This document shows positions 35,864 to 48,268 of a DNA stretch of 64,000 bases, piece after piece. The DNA is taken from the NCBI GenBank assembly GCA_039707465.1, contig CM077644.1, forward strand, positions 200,791,962-200,855,961, written 5' to 3'. Source of the stretch: Rhabdophis nuchalis (taxonomy: Eukaryota > Chordata > Lepidosauria > Squamata > Natricidae). The translations under genes were made by a program, and so were the position numbers. How positions within the stretch are numbered: position 1 is the stretch's first letter; every line of letters begins with the position of its first letter. The notes under the pieces were generated by a model. The model was not told the DNA's origin, did no database searches, and was given only the letters and a program-made list of their open reading frames with translations.

Positions 35864-36485
35864 CATATTTGTGCCCACTGATAAGCCATCTGATAATATC
35901 TGATATATTGATAATATATATAATATATTGATATATATATATAATATATATATTGATATAGATATATATTATGACCCACTGATAATATTTTATTTTGTCT
36001 TATTTTTACTTTTTATTATTGTTTTTAATGCTTTTATTTGTAATGCTAATCTATGACTGTAATAGACATTGATTGATTCATTCATTCACTGATACAAATT
36101 TGAGTTATGAAAAAAATTGGAGCTAATTCTATCATGTTCCAGATCAATACAAAATAGATTCATTTTTGCTCTGAAGCAAATGGCAACAGTCATTCAGTCC
36201 CATTGAAGAAAGAAACTTTTAAATTGGGGGAGTTGCTAAACAAGGAATCTTGAAAATGGAATAGGTGGGAGAAGGCCTTAGTAGTAAAAAAAAGTTTCTA
36301 CTGGCAATAGGGACTCTTTTGGAGAAGTAAAGCCAGGGTTATAATTAGAGTGTGCAATAACTATAGTGATTTTCAAGGCTGCAAAAGAGATTAGAAGCAT
36401 GACAGTAATTGTTTTCTTTAACAATATTGAGCCAGCACAATAGCCTGGAACCTTAAATCCTGCATGAAAATCTTGAGGGAAGTCA
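35864..36485. other. Non-coding with (TA)-rich tract
   Basis: A TATATTGATATA-rich tract at 35898-35970. Otherwise nothing recognised. Confidence 0.5.
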
Positions 36486-36493
36486 TGTTAGGA

Positions 36494-36631
36494 CAGGAAT
36501 GTCCAAACTTGGGAACTTTAAGACTTGTGGACTTCAACTCCCAGAATTCCCCAGCCAGCATAGCTGGCTGGGGAATTCTGGGAGTTGAAGTCCTCCACAA
36601 GTCTTAAAGTTCCCAAGTTTGGACATCCCTG
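36494..36631. mobile_element. Near-perfect palindromic hAT MITE
   Basis: 138 bp with inverted halves centred at about 36562 (GCATAGCTGGC). Ends CAGGAATGTCCAAACTTGGG and CCAAGTTTGGACATCCCTG. Exact duplications tgttagga at 36486-36493 and 36632-36639. Core CTTCAACTCCCAGAATTCC is shared with 26027 and 28015. Confidence 0.95.
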
Positions 36632-36639
36632 TGTTAGGA

Positions 36640-37082
36640 AGAAGATACATCAATTTGGCAGTTACCTCACAAACTAATTCTTTGTTGTCTACTTCCTATC
36701 ACCTTGAATCCTCACTTCTAACTGGTACAAAATAAACTACTTAGTATTGCAAAAATCAACTCCTTTTGGAAAAGTTTACATGCTCCTTTTGAACATTTTC
36801 TTTATCTTTAACCCAGGAGAACCTAACTCACCTGGCAGATTTTTGCTTTCATAGGCTGGGTCCCCTGTGGACTCATGTAATTACCACCAGAGCACAGGCC
36901 AGAAAAGCCAGCAATTTTTAGAATTGTTTTTCCCCCTCTACTCTTATTCATTTTAGGCTATTTTGTCTTTTACTCTTGCCAGCCTTTCCTTTTTCAAATA
37001 CTTAATACCCATGGCCATGAAGAAAGAAAGAGAGGTTTTGTGCATGTAACATAGACAGAGCTATTTTTTTTTTGTAAGCCTA
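36640..37082. other. Non-coding, no recognisable element
   Basis: Nothing recognised apart from T and A runs. Confidence 0.5.
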
Positions 37083-37092
37083 TCACACAGGG

Positions 37093-37442
37093 AGGGACAT
37101 GGTGACTTAGTGGCTAAGACGCTCAGCTTGTTGATCAGAAAGGTTGGCAATTCAGCGGTTCGAATCCCTGGCGCCACGTAATGAAGTGAGCTCCCGTTAC
37201 TTGTCCCAGTATTTGCAACCTAGCGGTTCGAAAGCATGTAAAAATGCAAGAATAAATATAGGAACCACCTTTGGTGGGAAGGTAACAGCGTTCACTGCAC
37301 CTTCAGCATTGAGTCATGCCGGCCACATGAACACCAAGACGTTTTCGACAGTGCTGGCTTTTCAGCTTTGAAACAGAGATGACCCCTAGACTCAGGAATG
37401 ACAAGCACTTATGTGTGACGGGAACCTTTACCTTTACCTTTC
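37093..37442 (+). mobile_element. Full-length Sauria-type SINE
   Basis: tRNA-like head GTGACTTAGTGGCTAAGACG (A box) and GCGGTTCGAATCC (B box), then the conserved body GAGCTCCCGTTACTTGTCCC, GGAACCACCTTTGGTGGGAA, GGTAACAGCGTTCACTG and CATGCCGGCCACATGA, ending (CTTTAC)n. A 10-bp duplication tcacacaggg flanks it (37083-37092 and 37443-37452). Such SINEs are transcribed by Pol III and use the Bov-B machinery in trans. This is the best preserved of the three copies here. Confidence 0.97.
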
Positions 37443-37452
37443 TCACACAGGG

Positions 37453-39076
37453 TCGATAAAGAAAAGGCATACAGTAATGTTCGGCTCAAGAAAAGGGTCA
37501 TCACCACAGTATAAATTAGGATGTCATCCCATCCCCACTATCAGAAAAACTGGAAGTTGATGATGGTTTAATAAGCTTCACTATATCTTAAACTGAAAAA
37601 ATAAAATGAACAAAGCCTCAACGTGATGACCTTTTCTTAGTAGTACAGAATATGGGAAGCCTATTAGTTTATATGTAGATGTTGGCATTATATGTAGATT
37701 CTGGAGAGAATCTGCTTTCAAATACTGATCTTTAAACTGATTTAGTGGTGAAGTAGGTAAAAATTGTAATAAAGAATTATTCCCTGTTTGTCACGGATTT
37801 CAGTCTCAATTTGGCAAATAGCCAAAGCAGATGAATCAACAATAATTCATGAATTCTAATCCTTTATAGTTGGTCATTTGACAGGACTCTTGATATCTGC
37901 ATTGAAGGACTAGCTGAGCTGCCCTGAAAAATAAAATAAAAAAAATACAGGTATACAATGGGGAATAATAGTACATATGAAAAATATATTGGAATTGTTC
38001 AAAAAACAAACATAATTCAGCAGTGAGACATGGCTGCTAAAAATATAAATGAAATTTTAGTCAGCTTCAAATAGTGTTTGTTGCAACTCATTAAAAATGA
38101 AAAAAAATAGTGTTTTCTAGCTCAGGTATAAATGCGTGAGCAGAGTAAAAGTGAAACTAAGGATTTAAAAAATTCAGTTTTCCTTTTTTGCCTTAAGACA
38201 AAGGCTTTCTCAATTTGATGTGAAGCTGGTTACAATGAAATATTCCCAGGAGAATGTAAGACATGGCATATCTCCCCCTGTATCTAATTCAGTATCCTGA
38301 AACATGTTGCCTGTACAAATTCTGAGCTAGATGGGTATCTGAAAGCATTTTAGCATTTTAATTTAGTCACAAATAGCATTAGCAAATGAAAGCCAATTGG
38401 CTTGACTATTGTGTTCTTATAATTACTAAATTCATAGATAAATTCTTATAATTTATAACTTCATAGAATGGAATTATTGATATCCAGGTATCAACTAGCA
38501 TTGATTAAGTAATTTAAAAAAAACCTTAACATTCCAAACATATAGCGCATAAGGACAAAGTTCACAGAAATGTGAGACGGATCTTCAAATCAAAACCTGT
38601 GATCAGCATAATGTTGGTTACCCCAATCACAGCAGCTTTTTGGAAACTAAAATATCTTAGCCAAACAAAACACCCTTAGTTTTACCACTTTATTCATCTC
38701 TTTTTTTCCTTTCATCCATAACAGTTGGGTACATCTTCAAATATTCTTTGGGGGGGAAATCCAAGTTAATTACATTTTCATCTCAAGCCCTGAAAATCAG
38801 CTCTATCATATTCACAATTTCTTATCAGTATTCCTTCCCTTAATGCCAAATCCCTCGGGTTATCTGTGTGGAATTTGGCATTAATGTTTATCTATGTGTG
38901 AGTTATTGTTGCTGCATATTTCATCACATCACAAAAACATCTCAAAACTATGATGAACATTTTAAGAAGAGATTTTAAAAAAACTACAGCAACGTGGTTT
39001 GGTTGCCATTCATCTGTTGGTTGTAATCTAGGTTTATTCAGCTCTTAAAAAAACAAAAAAGATCAGCAGTGTATCT
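37453..39076. other. Non-coding, no recognisable element
   Basis: AT-rich; nothing recognised. Confidence 0.5.
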
Positions 39077-40133
39077 TTTGCATATTTATTTATTTATTCA
39101 TATTGATTTCTATAACCACCCATCTCAATGAACTAAGCAAGGAATAGTTGTAAAACAATTAAGAACATTTATAATTTAATGCAAATTAAATATAGATGGC
39201 AGGAAGAAATTTTGTCATTATAGATGTCAATATAGCCAAGAAACAGGGCCCCCACATTTTGGGACTGAAAGTCTTATGAAGACCAACAAGAATAGGGTCA
39301 TCCTCAACGTCAACGAGGACAATGTTCCAGAAGGCCGGAGAAGGCACATTTCCTAGCTGGCATTCCTTGACTGATAGGACCGATAGCATGCCCAACCTGC
39401 CAGACTGAATTGGATAGGTAAAAACTACTGAGAAATGACAGTTTCTTAAGTAACCCAGTCCCAAGCATTGATAGGTTTTAAAGATGACAGTCAGTATCTT
39501 GAACTGCATCAACACAGGCAAACAATATAATTCCCATAATATACATATATTGAATATCTAACACCACAGACAACCTAAGGAATGGGCAAAACTGGTATAC
39601 AACCTGAAGTGTGCAAAGGTTCTCCTAGCACTACTGCCATCACTACTGTTCTAGGAAGACCCATGAATTCAAAAGGACCCACTGTTTGTGCTTTAGGTCT
39701 GTCTGGGGCAGCGCCACATCCTCCAGAATCAAAGATGGAAAAAACTTGTCACCAGAGGTGACAAATTCCCACAGCCGCTCAGCCATGCTTGGGTTGAATC
39801 AAAGCACATTGTGCCGCATCCAGGCCTCCACAATTTCAAGCACTGAGACAGGACATCCATGGCATTCCTTTTATGGCAGTGGGGTAAAATATAAAGTTGG
39901 GTATCATAGCATATTTATTTATTCAATTAATTAATTAAACAGATAATTAAATTTATATGCTGCCCATCCCACTATCCAGTATGCACATATCAAATATCCC
40001 CCAGTGGTCTCATGTAGATATTAAACAGGCAAGGAGAGAGAACCATGCCATGAGGCACCCCACAAAGCTATCAATACTGATCTTGGAGGAAGGAGAAGAA
40101 CCAACTCAATACAGTGCTGCCCACCCTTAACTC

Positions 40134-40770
40134 CCAAAGCCAAAGCCAAAGCCAAAGGCAGAATGCAGCCGCGCGGGCAATATTGGGTACCTCTAGGTAT
40201 TCCCACGTAACACCGCTCCTGCGCGAGCTGCACTGGCTGCCTGTGGTCTTTCGGGTGCGCTTCAAGGTGCTGGTTACCATCTTCAAAGCGCTCCATGGCA
40301 CGGGACCTAGTTATCTGCGGGATCGCATCCTACCCCACACATCCCTTCGGCCAATTCGCTCCCACAGAGAGGGACTTCTCCGGGTGCCATCCACTAGGCA
40401 ATGCCAGTGGGTGACGCCCAGGGGAAGGGCCTTCTCTGTGGTGGGCCCTACCCTCTGGAACGACCTACCCTCTGAACTTAGAACTATCACGGACCTCCGC
40501 TCCTTCCGCCAGCAACTAAAAACCTACTTTTTCCAACAGACCAGCCTGGCCTAACCTACCGTACCTAGCCTTAGTTTTAGCAGAAAAATTTGTACATTGG
40601 ATTTTATGGATTAGTTTTAAATGGGGTAGATTTTAGTACAGGGTGTTAATTTAATATAGTTTTAAGTATTTATGTATTTATTATTGTGTTTTTATATTTC
40701 CTGTGCACCGCCCCGAGTCCCTTCGGGGAGAGGGGGCGGTTAATAAGTCGAATAAATTGAATTGAAATTG
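40134..40770 (+). mobile_element. Nested L2 LINE 3' end, plus strand
   Basis: Inserted into the decayed L2, splitting its RT domain. It begins in an (AAAGCC)n stretch, encodes the L2 C-terminal domain, and ends with the L2 3' tail: CCGAGTCCCTTCGGGGAGAG, GGGCGGTTAATAAGTCGAAT, AAATTGAATTG. Its GC content and open frame contrast sharply with the surrounding old element, so it is much younger. Confidence 0.85.
40150..40554 (+). pseudogene. L2 reverse transcriptase C-terminal domain, open
   Basis: An uninterrupted frame of about 135 codons to a stop at 40552-40554. It reads NAAARAILGTSRYSHVTPLL, then LHWLPVVFRVRFKVLVTIFK, LHGTGPSYLRD, GRAFSVVGPTLWNDLPSELR and FRQQLKTYFFQQ. This is the domain that follows the RT in L2-clade LINEs. 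The RT and endonuclease are missing through 5' truncation, so it is a dead fragment although its frame is intact. Confidence 0.85.
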
Positions 40771-41650
40771 AATTACTATGATTGATGGTATTAAAGGCCA
40801 CTGAAAGGTCAAGATAAGCAAGGATGGATGCACTATTTCAATTCCATTCCCATCAGAGGTCATCAAAGAGCAAGATGACTAGTCCCATAGCCTTGTCTGA
40901 ACTCTGCCTGAAAGTTGTGCATTCCCTCCTATGAGCCTTAACCAGCCAGGATGGGCATGGCTCTAACGGTGGAATGGCTGAACTACCAGCTGCAAGGACC
41001 CTGTCCTGTTTCTCAGTTATCTGGGATGGAATCAAACACACTCCAGATAACTCTGAAAAACCTAGTCCCCATAACTGTTTCTTCTCCAAGGCCAAAGAAC
41101 AAATATAAGTGCTTTTCTCCACTGCAGCATATTCTTCACAGAGACCCTGTAGGTGAATCTCAATATTACCCACACCAGAGAGGGAGAAGTCACTTGTATT
41201 AGGGCTGCTATACAACTGTATGCAACAAGGGCAGAGAAGTAGTTAGGTTTTGATGCCCTCACCACCACGAGGCAGGCTCTTAATAGCAGCTCTACCTCAT
41301 GTTTGATCATCTTATCTTTCTCCAGAGGTGTTCTAGGCATCTCTTCATGTTCTTTAGTTCCCTTAGCTGTTGTGTATATACCATGCAAAGCTATAGGACC
41401 CATTTCCATGGAGATATCACTCAAGTACAATCCAGTCCAAAGCAACAGCATTCATCCTTTCATTATGGGTGAACAAGGCTTGTTTTGGTTTTGGTTTTTT
41501 AAAAATCATTTTGGATTCAGGCAATGAGCCATACAGATTTTTCTCCAATACAAACTTAAGTGGCCTCATCTATTTCCAAGTGCCTATATTGGACTTTAGA
41601 ATGGAATGGCAGTTCTCTGCAGACTGTATTCTCCAGCTGTTTCAGTCTTG

Positions 41651-43596
41651 ATACTGAAAATGAGAGGTTGCAGTAATAACAGAGAGATTTAATTACCTCA
41701 CTGATCCAAACAAAACTTAAAATGCAGAGCCATGTTTAATACAGAAACCATGCTAACTGCGACTGTTCGCACATCATCATTAAGAAGAACAAGTGTGCTT
41801 TCCCAGTTGGCAAACAGTATCTCTTTTTCCAAGTCTGTTATTAAAAATCTACTGATTCTCAGCAGCTGAGAGTAAGAAACAGTATAAGAGATTAATTCAC
41901 TAGATAAAAGAAAATTCTTGTTAAGCCACTCAGCTAAATAAAACAGCTTAAAGGTGTTATAAAGCTACTGTTTAAATAATGAAATGGAACAAATGATAAC
42001 GCTAAGAGTCTCTCTAAAAAGGATCTCCTTGTATGTTGCAATCAATAGTGGTCTAATCGCAAGCAACACACCAGGTCATAAAAGATGCAAACAGGTTTTT
42101 CCCCCTAAATTTCTCATAATATCAAAACCTGTCACCTGGAAGTAAAAACAATAAATTGAAAATGTGTTTCTTCAACAGAACATAAGTAAACCATCTAGAT
42201 TTAATATCACATTGTCTATTGGATAAACACTGGACAATTTCAAAAGGAGAATAAGCCACTTTACAAGAGATAGCATTATTAACAAATGCAGTATGCTAAT
42301 GAATTTCTCAAATATACCGGGTTAACTACTTGGGGGAGCAGAATGTTGGATTCTGTATTATTTTCTTATTCATTCATATTACAAATTACAATCTGACTTT
42401 TGAATGAGTTTAGGGAGATGAAAGACACAGATTGTATTAAAAGATGGCACAATTATGTTATCTCTTTTTCTATAATAGTTTGAGCAATTAGGGGCCAGAA
42501 ACTTATTTATTTATTTAGTGTATGGTGTACAATGTCAGATTTAACTACAATTACAGAAGATATTTTTTAGCCATATATGATGCTATGTAGTGGATCAGAG
42601 TTTATGTATAATTCTCTCACATTCAGAAAGCTCTCTCTGACAGAAAGAAGAAAGGTTAATTACTTAAACTTAACAGAGAGACGACAACCTTTGAAAGCTA
42701 GAATAAACCAATAAGGAGAAATTGTATCCATCCCAGATTGCCAAACAGCAATTTAGCAGTCGGATAAATAGCCGGCTAGAGAGAAAGGATCATTATGTTC
42801 AGCTAGGTCATTAGGTCCACCATTCTAGAGATCTCTGTTGAAATCACTGTCATGGAACTGCTTTTGGCAATGGCAAAGCAATAGCTTTGAAACCATGATT
42901 TATTTTATAATATAAACGTATGTGTGAGAGAAAGGTGGAAGGAAGGAAAAAAGGAAAACAAATCCATTTCCCAAGAAGCAAGTCTTTAGTTTTATTTTAG
43001 TCTTCATGTCTATGAGTTTTCTTTAAAATTATCTCTGGCTAATGTTATTAATGTTTTCAAATGGACGCAGTCTTGGAGAACCAGATGGCACCATTGCTTC
43101 AAGCCTATGTTGCAATGGGGTACAAGACAGATGGCAAATGAACCTGTTTCCACTTGAAGGCATAAGTAATATCCTAGAAAGACCAAATAACCTGTAGAAT
43201 CCTGGGATGCCCTATTTTTATGCCTTATTTACCTCTTGTTGCAAAGTCCCCCAGAAGGAGTTTAGAATATATATTTGATCTTACAAAAGATGTTCATTTT
43301 TTTAAAAAAATGTTTTAATTAGTACTAATAAAGGAAAAGGTAATTTTAAATGTAAATAAACATTTCTGCCTAATGATAACTGTTTAGTTCTTGCTCTTGG
43401 AAGAGGTGTCTTTATATGTGGGCTTTTTTAGTCCTTTATTCTGTTTAGGGACATTGCAAGTTTTTAGATCTGTCTTCTGTTCCAGTGGAGGTGGTGACCC
43501 TCTTCCAGTGGTAATTGTCGGTCCATATCTTCCTGAAACATGCATAATACAGGTCAGGATCCAGACAAATGGCACATGAATTAGCCTGTGAATATA
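41651..43596. other. Non-coding, no recognisable element
   Basis: AT-rich, nothing recognised; the old L2 could extend a little past its assigned left boundary. Confidence 0.45.
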
Positions 43597-43870
43597 TTTT
43601 TAATAGAATAGAATAACAAAATTGGAAGGGACATTGGAGGTTTTTGAGTCCAACCCCTGCTTAGGCAAGAAACCCTACACCACTTCAGACAAATGGTTAT
43701 CCAACATCTTCTTAAAAGCTTCCAGTGTTGGAACACTCACAACTTCTGGAGGCAAGTTGTCCCACTGATTAATTGTTCTGTCAGGAAATTTCTTCTTAGT
43801 TCTAAGTTGCTTCTCTTCTTGATTAGTTTCCACCCATTTCTTCTTGTCCTACCCTCAGGTGCTTTGGAGA
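43597..43870 (-). repeat. CR1-type LINE 3' end with AATAG tail
   Basis: On the plus strand AATAGAATAGAATAACAAAA is followed by the antisense CR1 end: GAGTCCAACCCCTGC, ACATCTTCTTAAAAGCTTCC, CACAACTTCTGGAGGCAAGT and AGTTCTAAGTTGCTTCTC. Same family as the copy at 14110 but in the opposite orientation. Confidence 0.85.
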
Positions 43871-43880
43871 ATTTGCACCA

Positions 43881-44879
43881 GCTAACCTTAAATCAATCAT
43901 GACAATACTGCAGACACTGATTTTTGTTGTTGTTGCAATATTTGCCAAATGGCCAGTATGATCAAAACTATACTGCAAATGTTTTATGAACATGAAAAAA
44001 AGAACAGTGAATGATAGGAACCACAGCTTCCAGTCATTTTTTTTTTATTTTTATAAAAGAATCCAGCGTGTTCAAACATTGTGGCTGATATTATTTAAAC
44101 CTGATGTATTTATGAGACATCTGCAAGGCAGTAATAAAGTCTTGTATAAAAGTCAGCGTTGTATTCCGTAAAGTGGGCACTTAAAGAATTGCAGGCCTTC
44201 TAATAAAATATAGGAAAAGAATATGGAACAAGAATGAGTACTTTACAAGTCACATGAGTTCTTCAATAATGCCTACGTATATTCAAGTTCATTTTCATTT
44301 TCTTAGGATACTCAGTGTTCATTGATCAATAGATTTCTTGTTTGTAACATTTCAGATGCCACATCCTCTTTATAGCCTGCAAAACAAATCCTTATCCTAT
44401 GACTTCATTGACTTAGTTTACTACCATGGGAACTACTGGAAGCTATACAATTGAAACAGCAAGAGCTCTCTCAACCACCCAAAGCAGTAGGACTAATGTA
44501 TCATACAGTGCCCCAAATTTACCATCTAAAGGGGATAGCCCAAGACCTCATTAAATGCAGGGTCTAAAACTGTTTGCATGCACAATTGCTTTACTGGTAA
44601 GCTCCTTATTGAGAGATCATGAGAATCTTATAAACTTAGAATTTTTTCTTGGAAGAACATAGAAAATACTGGATTTTGCTGCCTACAGAAGTGCCAGCTT
44701 TTAAAGAGATAGCTAGCTGGTAATGTTTTCCCATTCATTTTATTCCACTCCATCTTTCCAAATGGCTGGCAAATACTATTCCTTTCTATCTTCTTTAGCA
44801 CTTGCTTTTTAACTTACCATTCTCGATTCTTCCATCTTATCCCTGCTCAATGGACAAGGACATAAGGTTGACATTGACA
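43881..44879. other. Non-coding, no recognisable element
   Basis: AT-rich with T and GTT runs near 43925 and 44039. Nothing recognised. Confidence 0.5.
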
Positions 44880-45510
44880 ATTAGACAATCATTGAGTTAA
44901 AAGTGATCTTAATGGTGATCTAGGCCAACCCTTGCTCAATGCTCAAATCCACCAGAGCATCTCTGACAAATGACCATTCAGCCTCTGTACATTTTAAATG
45001 AAGGATAATTCATGCTACATTTGGCAGCCTGTTCCACTGATTGGCAACGTATAAGTTGACCTGTAGTCCAAACCAACTTCCTTTTAACTTTAACCTATTG
45101 GTTGTATTTCTGCCTTTTGCAGTAATACAGAATAAGTCCATTTCTTTCCTTATGTTACAACCCTTTCAATGTAAATGAGCACGTATCATTTGTCTACTGT
45201 AGGTCAAATATGCCTTGTTCCTTTAACATTTCTTTATAGGCTTACTTCTAGAGTCTTCACCATTTTGGAAGATCTCCTCTGACCTTTCTCCAATTTGTCA
45301 CTCTCTTTTGAACTGTGCTGCCTAGAAATTCATGCATACTTCTAAATGGGGTCTAACTAGGACAGAATGGAACAGTTGTTTCCAGTGATCTTGACTCTAT
45401 GCCCCCTTAATGAACTCCAAGCTACCATTTATTTTTTTAGCACTGTATCACACTACTGATTCATGTTTAATCTGAGCTTGGCAAAGACATTAAAATACTC
45501 TTGACATGTG
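44880..45510 (-). repeat. Old CR1 LINE 3' region
   Basis: Antisense CR1 blocks in order: AGTGATCTTAATGGTGATCT with AGGCCAACCC, TTGGCAGCCTGTTCCACTGA, TTATGTTACAACCCTTTCAA, TCTTTATAGGCTTACTTCTA, TCCTCTGACCTTTCTCCAAT, and GCACTGTATCACACTACTGA. The same order as at 17594-18300. Heavily diverged. Confidence 0.7.
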
Positions 45511-45606
45511 CTACTGCTCTTCTCCTTATATCTTTTGCCTTTCATTTGTCTATATAATATTTGTTTTACTCTCTTGAAATCCCCCCCCCCCCAATTCATT
45601 TCAGCT

Positions 45607-45705
45607 TACAGGTAGTTCTCGAGTTACGATAACAATGGGGAGCAGAATTTGACAGCGATCTGTAAAGCCCATCACATGACCACATGCTTTGTACTGGCAG
45701 AAGAC
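45607..45705. repeat. Left-end fragment of the TACAGGTAGTCC transposon
   Basis: TTACAGGTAGTTCTCGAGTTACG followed by ATCACATGACCACATG matches the left part of the family at 23334. The right end is absent. A 10-base C run lies just upstream (45580-45591). Confidence 0.5.
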
Positions 45706-45872
45706 AATGGAAGCTTTCAGGAGAATGTAACCAAAATATCAACAAAGTACATGAATATACAGTAGTTTACAGCTTTGTATGAGATAAAAATGAAGACAAA
45801 AAGGTTTGGGAAATCTCCTGATTATCTAGTTCATAAAAGGTAAAGCTTAGAATATAAATTCATATCTTGCAT

Positions 45873-46110
45873 AGGTAAAGGTAAAGGTTCCCCTCGAACA
45901 GATGTGCTAGTCGTTCCCAACTCTAGGGGCTGCGCTCATCTCCATTTCAAAGCCGAAGAGCCAGCACTGTCTGAAGAGGTCTCCGTGGTCATGTGGCCAG
46001 CATGAGTCAATGCCAAGGGCACACGGAACACTGTTACTTTCCCACCAAAGATGGTTCCAATTTTTCTACTTGCATTTTTACATGCTTTTGAACTGCTAGG
46101 TTGGCAGAAG
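45873..46110 (-). mobile_element. Sauria-type SINE, 5'-truncated
   Basis: The minus strand ends in the GGTAAAGGTAAAGG complement of the (CTTTAC) tail; the body blocks (CCGAAGAGCCAGCACTGTC, GTGGTCATGTGGCCAGCATG, TTACATGCTTTTGAACTGCT on the plus strand) match 37093-37442. The tRNA head is missing after 46110, where the sequence changes abruptly. Confidence 0.9.
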
Positions 46111-46129
46111 AGTTTTTGCATACAGTGAT

Positions 46130-46182
46130 ACAAATAAATAAACAAACAAGCAAGCAAGCAAGCAAACAAACAAGCAAAAATG
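46130..46182. repeat. (AAAY/AAGC)n short tandem tract
   Basis: AATAAATAAACAAACAAGC passes into four AAGC units and back to AAAC. Simple sequence; the small minus-strand frames through it are cysteine/leucine repeats and are not genes. Confidence 0.9.
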
Positions 46183-46250
46183 AGCATTGCTTCCATTGTA
46201 AAATAAAGCAGCCTGAAAACATAGTAAGAATGACTAATTATATCCAATTT

Positions 46251-46267
46251 GATTCTGCAGTATTTTT
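46251..46267. repeat. Left 17-bp target-site duplication of the half-L1
   Basis: gattctgcagtattttt, identical to 48269-48285. Long A/T-ended duplications are typical of L1 target-primed integration. Confidence 0.95.
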
Positions 46268-46523
46268 TTTTTGAAAAAAAGTTTTATTGGGTTTTTAAAA
46301 AATTTACAAATAGGGTAAAGGGTAGGGTGTATAAAAGATATTGTGAGAACTTTCATGTCGAAGTCGTTGACCCCTTCCGAGGCTTCATAACAAAATATAG
46401 ATAATACATTAAATTTTCATTTGTACTACAAAGTGGAAAGAAATGCAAATATATCATTGTAAAAACTATGCTAGCAATCATGTATGAACATCCAAACAAA
46501 AATTGTGTTATACTAAAATAAAG

Positions 46524-47402
46524 TCACTTTTGAGATCTAAGTCTTTTGGCAATTGTGTCTTCTTCTCCCTGGCCCCCAGTGGGCGGGGCCGCGGCACCCT
46601 CTGCTCCCCCATTTTCATCCTCCAGGATTGAGGAATGTTTTTTAAGAAAGGCTTCCACCTCTGCAACTGTTTTAATTCTTACTCTTCCTCCCTCCCAGAA
46701 CACCAACATTTCCTCAGGCATCACCCACTTGAACCAGACCCCCCTGTTTAAATAATCTTTTGGACAAGAAGGAATATTTCCGTCTTATCTCTCTAATCTT
46801 CTTCGGGACCTGCTTCAAGATGGCAATCTCTTTCTGGTGATAAATTAAAGGACTGTCTCTCTGCGCCCTCAAGATCCTTTCCCTTGTCGACCTTCTTACA
46901 AATTTAATATGTATCTCTCTGGGTACTTCATTTATCCTGGCATATGCTGAGTTTATTCTATATATCAAATCAATGTCCCCCCTAATCTCATCCTTAGGCT
47001 TGTGTACATAATCTGCTAAAATAGTGCACATTAAATCAGTTAAATCTTCACCATTCGCCTCAGGAACGTTCTGAAATCTTAAAAAATATGACATCCTTTC
47101 AAAATCCATCCTAGACATATGACCAGTTAAATCCCCTATTTCATTATTAATACTTTTAAGCTCTCCCCTTGTCCCAGCCAACCCCATCTCCAGCCCATCA
47201 ATCTTTTGTATGTTTTCCATTAATTTCTTCTGTGTCTCCAAAAGTTCTAATTTAGAACTGACATGGTCCTTCCTCATTTCTTGATTTCTTTCACCAAGGT
47301 CTGAAGAGTTTCTTCCATTGCTGTTAATCTAGCATCCGTATCAGGTTTTTCGGGTAACATCGAAGTGATTTTAGGTTGATGTGTCTGCTTTTTTGAAGCC
47401 AT
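46524..47402 (-). pseudogene. L1 ORF1 protein, two frameshifts
   Basis: The ATG at 47400-47402 opens MASKKQTHQPKITSML; the frame stops at 47274-47276. The next frame (47277 down to 46714) holds a coiled coil (KLELLETQKKLMENIQ to about NNEIGDL), an RRM-like part (MSYFLRFQNVPE, then ADYVHKPKDEIRGDI) and the C-terminal domain (HIKFVRRSTRERILRA, PKKIREIRRKYSFLSKRL). A last frame (46724 down to 46524) finishes MPEEMLVFWEGGRVRIKTVA to the stop. ORF1p is the trimeric RNA-binding chaperone of L1. About 290 codons in total once the two shifts near 47276 and 46720 are allowed for. Not functional as it stands. Confidence 0.9.
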
Positions 47403-48268
47403 GATGAAAGATTTAAGTCTGTGTCAGTAAAATGGTGTCTGCTGAAGAGGAGTCAGTGAGTCAGGATATGAGCAAATTCCAATAAACAAAGTCACAATTT
47501 TATCTAATTAGAGTCCAGAGAGAGACCAAGTTCTTACAATCAAATAGGAAAAAAAAGGCACTTCAGGGAAAGGACCAATTAATCAGTTACATACAATCAT
47601 TAGTAAAAAGAGAGAGGCAGTCCCAATCACAAGGGAATGTCAGCAATCATCCATGAAGAGTATGTCTCCGGAGAACAAAGAAACGCCATCTTCCCCCGCC
47701 CATCTGGAAGCCACCGGGAATTAGCAAGGAAAAAATTGTTTCTTTATTGCCAGACTTCGATACTACGTATCCAACGATCATCCCGGAAAGACTTTCACTA
47801 TCATTTAAAAAAGTTTGAATGTAAATTTCTCCGCTTCCTCAAGCCTGACGAGCATTCTTAAAATGCCGCTTTTTTCCATTCCGAGGGTTTTTTTCACAAA
47901 CTCCCCCCTCCATCTTCTTTGAAAGCAAAAGTTGCAAGCAATAAAATAAGTTCACTCACAATCCACTCTATAGCCAAGAGTCTCGCCGTTGCCTCCAACT
48001 CCAGCGATTCAGCCCTCTCGAGAGCAATTAAATGTTCCGGTCCTCCATCAGCAAAGGGAACCAAGCCCCCCGCAGCATGTTCTTCCACACCTGGGTTGAA
48101 GACACGCCCCCCCCCGACCGCCGTCGAAATGGGGAAATCCTAGCAAGCCGACCGTACGGCGGGAGTCCTTTAAAAGGAACTCCCTGCCCGTTAAGGGCCG
48201 TAAAAGAAACAAAACGGCGGACGAGTCCCAGGACTCGACCGTCGCCTCCGGGAAACCAGAAGGAAGTC
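47403..48268 (-). promoter_or_regulatory. L1 5' UTR, CpG-rich promoter region
   Basis: The part farthest upstream (48100-48268) is unusually rich in CpG for the window and carries a palindrome, CGAGTCC-CA-GGACTCG (48222-48237), and TCCTTTAAAAGGA near 48168. L1 5' UTRs have internal Pol II promoters; this is the expected place, and its position next to the TSD suggests it is full length. Promoter activity is inferred. Confidence 0.6.

Larger units (their letters stand above)
39077..41650 (-). pseudogene. Decayed L2 LINE, RT to C-terminus
   Basis: Read on the minus strand, with many frameshifts: a linker block near 41340-41400 (FAWYIHN followed by a charged stretch), RT motif LDLSVAFNTINHS (40788-40825), then, beyond a nested insertion, GVPHGMVLSP with CLFNIYMRPLGD (about 40005-40075), a broken YADDTQLYI (around 39885-39915) and the C-terminal FKTYQCLGLGYLRNC block (39440-39485). 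The 3' tail is (AATA)n at 39078-39098. The order matches the L2 clade. It is 5' truncated and dead; the original function was target-primed reverse transcription. Confidence 0.8.
46268..48268 (-). mobile_element. ORF2-less L1 (half-L1, HAL1-like) element
   Basis: A 2.0-kb minus-strand element with a GC-rich 5' UTR (47403-48268), a degenerate ORF1 (46524-47402), a ~250-bp 3' UTR with an AATAAA signal (plus-strand TTTATT near 46283) and a short poly-A tail, bounded by exact 17-bp duplications. There is no trace of ORF2 (endonuclease and RT) between ORF1 and the tail. Since both the 5' UTR and TSDs are present, it moved as an ORF1-only unit, using an L1 ORF2 protein in trans. Mammalian HAL1 elements have this organisation. 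Confidence 0.88.
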
